Assembly (NCBI RefSeq): GCF_008923205.2
Contig: NZ_WBMS02000048.1
Location: 1 to 64,000 of the forward strand
Direction: 5' to 3'
DNA from: Actinomadura physcomitrii
GTDB lineage: Bacteria > Actinomycetota > Actinomycetes > Streptosporangiales > Streptosporangiaceae
Length of the DNA: 64,000 bases
Numbering within the stretch: the stretch's first letter is position 1; every line of letters begins with the position of its first letter. Shown here piece by piece: positions 58,094 to 64,000 of this stretch. The notes beneath the pieces are model-generated. The model searched no databases, was not told the origin of the DNA, and saw only the letters and a program-made list of their open reading frames with translations. Position numbers and translations under genes: made by a program.

Positions 58094-59038
58094 TCAGATC
58101 CGGATCACCGTCTTGCCGCGCGCCCCGCCCGCGCGGTTGTCGGCGAGCGCGTCGCCCGCCGCCTCGAGGGGCACCTCGCGCTCGACCGTCACCCGCAGCT
58201 CGCCCGCGTCGATGAGGTCGGACAGCCGGTCCAGCAGCTCGGCGGACGGCGCGCCGACGTGGTTGACGCCGCGGTGCCCCTGCGCCTCCATGACGTCGGG
58301 GTTCACCGACCACGTCGTGCTGACGTAGGTGCCGCCGGGCCGCAGGAGCTGCGCGAGGCGCTCGGTGCCCTGCGTGTCGCTGGCCACGTCGAGGATCGCG
58401 TCGATGCCGTCGTCGTGGACGCGGAGCACCTGGTCGTTCAGGTCGCCGGCGGAGTGGTCGACGGTCTCGTCCGCGCCGAGGCGGCGGATCGTGCCCGCCA
58501 TGTCGTCGCGGGCCGTGGCGATCACCTTCGCGCCGGTGAGCGCGGCGAGCTGCACCAGCGCCTGGCCGACCCCGCCGGTCGCGCCGACGACCAGGACGGT
58601 CTGCCCGCCGTCGAGCTCCGCCTCGTCCACCATCGCCATGGCGGTGCCGCAGGCCGTCGGCACCGCCGCGGCCTGCGTGTAGATCATCCCGGCGGGCATC
58701 CGGGCGACCGGGCCGTCCTCACGGACCGGCACGTACTCGGCGTAGCTGCCGATACCGCGCTCGACGTCGCGGAACAGCCCGTACACCTGCTCGCCCCGCC
58801 CCATCCGGGTGACGCCCGGGCCGACGGCCTCGACGACGCCCGCGCCGTCCTGGCCGAGGATCAGCGGGAAGCGCGCCTCCACCGCGTCCTTCAGCATCCC
58901 GTCGGCGATCTTCCAGTCGACCGGGTTGAGCCCCGCCGCGATCATCTTGACGAGGATCTCGCCGGGGCCGGGCTCCGGCCGCGGCAGGTGCGTGGGCGCC
59001 GGCGTGGCGCCGTACTCGGACACGGCGATGGCTCGCAT
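58094..59038 (-). CDS. NADP-dependent quinone oxidoreductase-like MDR protein
   Basis: Product of 314 residues. The GroES-like N-terminal half contains AAGLNPVDWKIADG, then the nucleotide-binding fold VLVVGATGGVGQALVQLA. The zinc ligands of true alcohol dehydrogenases are absent, which places it with zeta-crystallin-like quinone reductases. The substrate is unknown. It stands alone between the coiled-coil gene and the PBP gene. Confidence 0.88.
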   Translation of the reverse strand: MRAIAVSEYGATPAPTHLPRPEPGPGEILVKMIAAGLNPVDWKIADGMLKDAVEARFPLILGQDGAGVVEAVGPGVTRMGRGEQVYGLFRDVERGIGSYAEYVPVREDGPVARMPAGMIYTQAAAVPTACGTAMAMVDEAELDGGQTVLVVGATGGVGQALVQLAALTGAKVIATARDDMAGTIRRLGADETVDHSAGDLNDQVLRVHDDGIDAILDVASDTQGTERLAQLLRPGGTYVSTTWSVNPDVMEAQGHRGVNHVGAPSAELLDRLSDLIDAGELRVTVEREVPLEAAGDALADNRAGGARGKTVIRI

Positions 59039-59124
59039 GACGATCGTCCCCCCGATGGACTGCGTACTGGGATCACCCCGTCGATGATCTACCCCCGTAC
59101 CGGATGATCACACAGGTACGCAGG

Positions 59125-61521
59125 TCAGCCCGGGATTCCGCGGCGCGGGCCGCCGGCCTCGTCGCGGCGCTTCGGACCTCCCGCGCCCTTGCTCGGGCGC
59201 AGCGTGACCGTGCCGCCGGGCCGCGCCGACGACGGGGAGACCTCCGCGACCGTCCCCTTCGGGTAGTCGGACTTCACCGCGCCGCCGATCCGCACCTCGA
59301 ACCCGGCGCCGCGCAGCTTCGCGGCGGCGTCCTCGACCTTCATCCCGCGCACGTCGGGCAGCTTGGCGCTCTCCTCGCCCGACCCCTTGCTGAAGAAGCG
59401 CGACGGCGGCCGGACGAACGGCGACGCGGGCGTCCCGGCGAGCGCGCCGACCATGCTCCGGTGCCAGATCGGCGCGGGGATCGTCGCGCCGTAGACGGGG
59501 CCGTAGCAGCGGCCGTCCATGCACAGGTCCGTCATGGGGTGCTTGTAGCCGCCGCGCGGGTCGCCGACCCACACCGCGGACGCCAGGTCCGGGGTGTACC
59601 CGGCGAACCAGGCGGCGGAGAAGTCGTCGACCGTGCCGGTCTTGCCGGCGGCGGGCCGTCCGATGCCCTGCCCGGCGGCGGTGCCCTTGGTGAGCACGCC
59701 GCTCAGCACGTAGTTGACGGCGTCGGCGGTCTCCTTGCCGATGGCCTGCCCGCAGTGCGCGCTCGGCACCTTCAGGCGGTGCCCGGCCGCGTCGGTGATC
59801 TGCGTGATCGCGATCGGCGAGCAGTACCGGCCGCGCGCCCCGAACGCCGCGTAGGCGGCGGCGAGCCGGACCGGCGACACCTGGTTGATGCCGAGCGTGA
59901 ACGACGGGTACTGCTGCAGCGGCGCGCCGGTCGCCTGCCTCATGCCGAGCTTCTCGGCCATCTTGACCGTCGGGCAGAGCCCGACCTTCTTCTCCAGCGC
60001 GAGGAAGAAGGTGTTCACCGAGTGCTGGGTGCCGGTGACGATGCTGAACGGCTTGCCGCCCTCGCCGTCGCCCGCGTTGTGCAGCGAGGCGCTCGGGTCG
60101 CCGACGCGGCGGCCCTTGCAGTCGCGGTAGCCGACCGGCGTGAACTCCTTCGGCGCCATCAGCCGGGTGCCGAACGGCAGGCCCTGGTCGAGGGCCGCGG
60201 CCAGCGTGAACGCCTTGAACGTCGACCCGGCCTGCATCCCGATGCTGGAGCCGTGGTCGGCGTCCGCGGCGAAGTTGATCCAGGTCTTGCCGCGCACCTT
60301 GTCCGAGCCGAGCCTGCGGTCGACGACCATCGCCTTGATCCGGCCCGTGCCCGGCTCCACCATCGCCTCGGCGGCCGCCTTGTGCGCCGAGTTCTTCGCC
60401 GGGACGGCGGCGTCGACGGCGCGCTGCGCGGCCTTCTGCGCCCGCCGGTCCAGCGTGGTGCGGATGGTGAGGCCGCCGCGCTTCAGCAGCCTCTCCCGGG
60501 TCGCGGGCGTCGCGCCGAACACCGGGTTCGCGAGGATCTCCCGCTGGACGTAGTCGCAGAAGAACGGCGCCGAGCTCGTCACGCAGCCGCTCTTGACGTC
60601 CTGGACCTTCAGCCGCACCGGCTGCCGCTCGGTGGCCGCCGCGGTGGCCCGCGTGATGTAGCCGAGGTCGGCCATCCGCTCCAGGACGGTGTCGCGGCGC
60701 TCGCGGGCCGCCTCCGGATGCCGCGTCGGGTCGTAGGCGTACGGGTACCGGACGACCCCGGCGAGCAGCGCCGCCTCGGCGAGGTCCAGCTGCGAGGCGT
60801 GCTTGGAGAAGTACCGCCGGGACGCCGCCTCGATCCCGTAGGCGCCCGCGCCGTAGTAGGCGATGTTGAGGTAGCGGCGCAGGATCTCGTCCTTGGAGTA
60901 GCGCTGCTCCACCGCCACCGCGTACCGCAGCTCGCGGATCTTGCGGGCCGCGGAGATCTCCTTCGCGGCGTTGCGCTCGGCCGCCGAGTCGGCCTGGGTG
61001 AGCAGCAGGTTCTTCACGTACTGCTGGGTGATGCCGGACCCGCCCTGGGTGACCTCGCCGTTGCCGAGGTCGCTGACGAGCGCGCGCAGCGTGCCCTGCG
61101 CGTCGATCGCGCCGTGCTCGTAGAAGCGGCTGTCCTCGATCGCCACGACCGCCTTGCGGGCGATCGGCGCGATCGCGTCGAGCGGGACGTCCACCCGGTT
61201 CTGGTAGAAGAACGTCGCGAGCGTGGAACCGTCCGCGGCGAGGATCCGGGACCGCTGCGGCACGCCGGAGGTGTCCAGGTCGGCGGGGGCGCTGTCGAAC
61301 CAGCGCGCCGAGTCGCGCGCGTTGACCCCGGCGGTGCAGGCCGTCGGCAGCACCAGCAGCGCGATGAGCAGCCCGGCGACCCCGCCGAGCAGGCCGAGCC
61401 CGCGCAGCGCGCGGAGCTTCTCGGCGCGGGTGGTGGAGGCGGTCAGCAGCCGGCGGCGACGGCGCACCGGTGACCGGTTCCCGTTCCCGTTCCCGCCGCC
61501 GTCTCCGGCCCCGTTCGGCAC
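59125..61521 (-). CDS. Bifunctional class A penicillin-binding protein with PASTA domain
   Basis: Product of 798 residues. A short cytoplasmic Arg/Gly/Asn-rich start is followed by one transmembrane helix (LGLLGGVAGLLIALLVLP), the GT51 transglycosylase domain (AIEDSRFYEHGAID, QGGSGITQQYVKN), and the transpeptidase domain with STFK, SVN and KTGT. The C-terminal PASTA repeat (LPDVRGMKVEDAAAKLRGAGFEV) can bind muropeptides. It polymerises and cross-links peptidoglycan. GTG 61521 is the only good start after an upstream region of other composition. It lies downstream of mazG. Confidence 0.93.
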   Translation of the reverse strand: MPNGAGDGGGNGNGNRSPVRRRRRLLTASTTRAEKLRALRGLGLLGGVAGLLIALLVLPTACTAGVNARDSARWFDSAPADLDTSGVPQRSRILAADGSTLATFFYQNRVDVPLDAIAPIARKAVVAIEDSRFYEHGAIDAQGTLRALVSDLGNGEVTQGGSGITQQYVKNLLLTQADSAAERNAAKEISAARKIRELRYAVAVEQRYSKDEILRRYLNIAYYGAGAYGIEAASRRYFSKHASQLDLAEAALLAGVVRYPYAYDPTRHPEAARERRDTVLERMADLGYITRATAAATERQPVRLKVQDVKSGCVTSSAPFFCDYVQREILANPVFGATPATRERLLKRGGLTIRTTLDRRAQKAAQRAVDAAVPAKNSAHKAAAEAMVEPGTGRIKAMVVDRRLGSDKVRGKTWINFAADADHGSSIGMQAGSTFKAFTLAAALDQGLPFGTRLMAPKEFTPVGYRDCKGRRVGDPSASLHNAGDGEGGKPFSIVTGTQHSVNTFFLALEKKVGLCPTVKMAEKLGMRQATGAPLQQYPSFTLGINQVSPVRLAAAYAAFGARGRYCSPIAITQITDAAGHRLKVPSAHCGQAIGKETADAVNYVLSGVLTKGTAAGQGIGRPAAGKTGTVDDFSAAWFAGYTPDLASAVWVGDPRGGYKHPMTDLCMDGRCYGPVYGATIPAPIWHRSMVGALAGTPASPFVRPPSRFFSKGSGEESAKLPDVRGMKVEDAAAKLRGAGFEVRIGGAVKSDYPKGTVAEVSPSSARPGGTVTLRPSKGAGGPKRRDEAGGPRRGIPG

Positions 61522-61591
61522 GCGCTCACTGTAGACGGGCGACTTCCGGCGGACCACCCCATCGGGGATCTTCCGCCCGGGATCCGCCGGA

Positions 61592-62566
61592 TCAGCCGTG
61601 CCCCGGCCGCCGTTCCCACGCTCTGACACGATCGCGGAATACCCGGGAAACGGCCCGCAACTCCGCCTCGGCGTCCAGACCGCGGCCGGCGGCCTCCCGA
61701 ACCAGGTCGAACAGCCGTATTCCCAGGTCATCGCCGGTGTCGTCGGCGGTCGGGAGCAGCTCGTCCGGGGCGTTCATGCGGCCCGCGCGGCGCTGCAGCT
61801 GCGCCGCGAGGCTCAGCGCCGGCTGGCCCATCGGGACGCCGTCCAGCGCCGAGGCGTCCGCGCCGCTCTTCGCCGCCCGCTCCGCCGCCTTGATCTGCTC
61901 CCAGTTCGCGTTGACCTCGTCGGCGCCGGACACCGCCACGTCCGCGAACACGTGCGGATGCCGCCGGACGAGCTTGTCGACGATCCCGGCGGCGACGTCG
62001 TCGATGGTGAACGCGGTGTCGTCGGTGCGCTCGGACGCCACCGCCGAGTGGAACGCCACCTGCATCAGCACGTCACCGAGTTCCTCGCGCAGCGCGCCGT
62101 AGTCGCCGTTCTCGACGGTGTCGAGCACCTCGTAGGACTCTTCCAGCAGGTACGGGACGAGCGTCTCGTGCGTCTGCTCACGGTCCCACGGGCAGTCGGC
62201 CCGCAGCCGCTCCATCACCGCGACCAGGTCGAGCAGCCGCGCGCCCGGCAGGTCGTAGGAGCCGTGCAGCACCTCGACGTCCAGCGGGTCGTTCACCACG
62301 AGGGCGCCGACCGCGCGCATCAGGTCCTCGTCGCCCTCGGGCGCCGCGATCCACACGACCCGCGCCTCCCGCGCGGCGGCGACCAGGGCGGCCGGGTCCG
62401 GGACGGCGGTCTCCTCGGCGGACACCCCGGCGTCGCGCAGGTACGGCAGCAGCGGATGGCCGGGCCGCGCGAGCACCCGTCCCGCCGACCGCAGCGCGTC
62501 CCACGCCTTCCAGGTCAGCAGCCCGGGCGCCACCCGATGCGTCGTCGCCAGCAGCGTCAACCCCAT
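61592..62566 (-). CDS. mazG: MazG family nucleoside triphosphate pyrophosphohydrolase
   Basis: Product of 324 residues. It hydrolyses (d)NTPs, removing damaged nucleotides. An N-terminal domain of about 105 residues precedes the MazG domain, with CPWDREQTHETLVPYLLEESYEVLD and ELGDVLMQVAFHS holding the EExxE and ExxD metal ligands. The order mfd, lipoprotein, mazG resembles the Rv1020-Rv1021 block. It lies 25 bp downstream of the SurA-like gene. Confidence 0.93.
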   Translation of the reverse strand: MGLTLLATTHRVAPGLLTWKAWDALRSAGRVLARPGHPLLPYLRDAGVSAEETAVPDPAALVAAAREARVVWIAAPEGDEDLMRAVGALVVNDPLDVEVLHGSYDLPGARLLDLVAVMERLRADCPWDREQTHETLVPYLLEESYEVLDTVENGDYGALREELGDVLMQVAFHSAVASERTDDTAFTIDDVAAGIVDKLVRRHPHVFADVAVSGADEVNANWEQIKAAERAAKSGADASALDGVPMGQPALSLAAQLQRRAGRMNAPDELLPTADDTGDDLGIRLFDLVREAAGRGLDAEAELRAVSRVFRDRVRAWERRPGHG

Positions 62567-62591
62567 GAACGCACCCCCCGGTTCGCTCCGC

Positions 62592-63260
62592 TCATTTTTC
62601 GGCGGTGCCCGTTTCGGCCGTCGACAGCTCGTACACGACCGGCCCGATGTCGACCTTGGCCGCGTCGTACCGGCCGAACCGCGGGTTGATCTTGATGTGC
62701 ATGTCGCGCGCCGCCTGCTGGAACTTCAGCCCCCACTGCTGCGCGGCCTGCACGGTCAGCGGGCTGCGCGCGTTGCTCAGGTCGGCGCCGAACCGCTGCA
62801 TCACCGCGGTCTGCGTGGCGATGAAACGCGCCAGGTCGCGGGCCCGCGACCGCGGCAGGCCGCTGGCCAGGGTGATCGAGCCGGCGCCGCCCCGCTGGTC
62901 CATGAGCGCCGCGGTCTGGGCGGTCAGCCCGTCCGGCACCGGCACGCCCGCGTCGCGGGCGACCCGGTCGGCGACGCGGAAGTTCACCAGCAGGCTCAGC
63001 GCGCCCTCCATGTCCGTCTCGGACTCCTCGTCGGCGAGCCCCGGCGCGAGACCGGTGGAGTTCGCCCGGATCTGGTTGGCGACCGGGTCGTCCTCGAACT
63101 GGCCGCGCCAGTCCCGGACGGTCTGGTCGAGGGAGGTGACGGTGATGCGGTCGCCGCCGACGAGGGCGGCGGTGCCGACGCGGGTCTGGCCGCCGCAGCC
63201 GGCCAGCGCGCCGGCCGCCACCACAGCGGCCACCACGACCTTCACGGACTTACCGGGCAC
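62592..63260 (-). CDS. SurA N-terminal-like lipoprotein
   Basis: Product of 222 residues with a lipobox LAGC after a short signal (VVVAAVVAAGALAGC). The mature region resembles the SurA/PrsA N-terminal chaperone helices (GDRITVTSLDQTVRDW), without a complete PPIase domain. It probably assists folding of exported proteins. It is located between mfd and mazG on the same strand. Confidence 0.85.
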   Translation of the reverse strand: MPGKSVKVVVAAVVAAGALAGCGGQTRVGTAALVGGDRITVTSLDQTVRDWRGQFEDDPVANQIRANSTGLAPGLADEESETDMEGALSLLVNFRVADRVARDAGVPVPDGLTAQTAALMDQRGGAGSITLASGLPRSRARDLARFIATQTAVMQRFGADLSNARSPLTVQAAQQWGLKFQQAARDMHIKINPRFGRYDAAKVDIGPVVYELSTAETGTAEK

Positions 63261-63347
63261 GGAATCCTCGTCTCGTCGTTCGTCGCTGTGCGTCGTCCGG
63301 CGCGTCGGGACGGCCCTGGCCCCTGATCACCGGCGATCCGAAGCAGC

Positions 63348-64000
63348 CTATCCCCGGCCGGCGGACGACGCGGGCGAGGCCTCCAGGAACAGCGCCTCGA
63401 CCAGGTCCGTCGCCCACTTCAGCAGGTCCTGGTCGCGCAGCGGCCGGCCGCCGAGCGGCGCCGTCTTCGGCGCGGGCACCAGCAGCGTGTCGCTGGCGGC
63501 CTTGAGGATGCTCTTCGGGTAGAGCCGCTGCAGCCGGACCTGCTTGGAGTCGGGCAGGTCCACCGGCATGAACTTGATGTGGTTGCCCTGCACGGTGACG
63601 TCGGTGAGCCCCGCCTTGCGGGCCTTCGCGCGGAACCGGGCGACCTCCAGCAGGTTCAGCACCGGGACGGGCAGCGGCCCGAACCGGTCCTTCAGCTCGT
63701 CGTGCACGGCGCCGATCTCGTCCTCGGACGTGATCGCCGCGATCCGCCGGTAGGCGTCCAGCCGGAGCCGCTCGCCCGGCACGTACTCGTGCGGCAGGTG
63801 CGCGTCGACGGGCAGCTCGACCTTGGTCTCGACGGCCTCGGGCTCGGCGCCGCCCTCCTTCAGGTCCCGGACGGCCTCCCCGACCATCCGGACGTACAGG
63901 TCGAACCCGACGCCCGCGACGTGCCCGGACTGCTCCGCGCCGAGGATGTTGCCCGCGCCGCGGATCTCCAGGTCCTTCATCGCGACGTACATGCCGGCGC
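63348..64000 (-). CDS. mfd: Transcription-repair coupling factor Mfd, C-terminal part
   Basis: The C-terminal 217 residues are present; the rest lies beyond the right edge. MYVAMKDLEIRGAGNILGAEQSGHVAGVGFDLY is the end of the RecG-like translocase module, followed by the TRCF domain (VELPVDAHLPHEYVPGERLRLDAYRRIA). Mfd removes stalled RNA polymerase at lesions and recruits UvrA. The reading frame is intact to its stop. Confidence 0.95.
   Translation of the reverse strand, partial: AGMYVAMKDLEIRGAGNILGAEQSGHVAGVGFDLYVRMVGEAVRDLKEGGAEPEAVETKVELPVDAHLPHEYVPGERLRLDAYRRIAAITSEDEIGAVHDELKDRFGPLPVPVLNLLEVARFRAKARKAGLTDVTVQGNHIKFMPVDLPDSKQVRLQRLYPKSILKAASDTLLVPAPKTAPLGGRPLRDQDLLKWATDLVEALFLEASPASSAGRG

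Overview
The window is very GC-rich actinobacterial chromosome with near-saturated G/C third positions. It carries mycothiol chemistry (mca), an F420-type PPOX oxidoreductase, GTG and TTG starts, and the actinobacterial gene set mfd, mazG, eno, ftsB, DUF501, ppx, cbs, metB, greA, mca, uppS and phoH. A Streptosporangiales or Thermomonosporaceae-like organism (Actinomadura or a relative) fits, but the genus is inference. Read right to left, the housekeeping genes follow the order I recall for the Mycobacterium tuberculosis Rv1020 to Rv1095 block, with lineage-specific genes inserted between anchors.

Layout. 1-235: a duplicated hppD tail running into poly-G, probably an assembly edge. 251-5601: an SLT-type cell-wall enzyme with a Crp-like site upstream, a PIN-PhoH ATPase, a short-chain cis-prenyltransferase and two uncharacterised proteins. 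5651-7871: a DHA2 drug exporter coupled to its TetR regulator. 7872-8210: an inverted-repeat-bounded intergenic element. 8218-9399: an NlpC/P60 endopeptidase. 9593-13355: a decay zone with a broken yyaL, a frameshifted large serine recombinase and a methyltransferase fragment. 13352-18435: a flavoprotein disulfide reductase, RNase Z, an F420 oxidoreductase, a STAND-tail TPR protein and LtrA.

18461-22841: the mca, DUF4307 and greA core, then Lrp and hppD (tyrosine catabolism) diverging from a region with repeated CTGTACAG boxes. 23014-27092: an RDD membrane protein and two tandem M1 metallopeptidases. 27236-30638: ilvA, a ROK kinase and a FIST sensor protein. 30711-30896: a 59-bp tandem repeat. 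30995-35149: a MoxR-type AAA ATPase, a VWA protein and a membrane protein. 35177-45045: a secreted esterase, transsulfuration genes (metB and cbs) flanking an MMPL transporter, an SGNH hydrolase and a thiolase. 45244-49795: DUF4287, one unusual tRNA, NDH-2, a DUF4232 lipoprotein, type-5 UDG and a DUF2510 protein.

49821-53257: the eno-ftsB-DUF501-ppx operon (leftward). 53456-56233: a sulfonate-type ABC importer. 56388-59038: an orphan histidine kinase, a small coiled-coil protein and a quinone-reductase-like protein. 59125-64000: a class A PBP with PASTA, mazG, a SurA-like lipoprotein and the C-terminal part of mfd. There is no rRNA, CRISPR array or intact mobile element. The most noteworthy signals are two poly-G artefacts sitting exactly on strong hairpins, the mosaic yyaL beside a recombinase relic, a tRNA with an odd anticodon loop, a 339-bp TIR-bounded element, and several well-formed operators.
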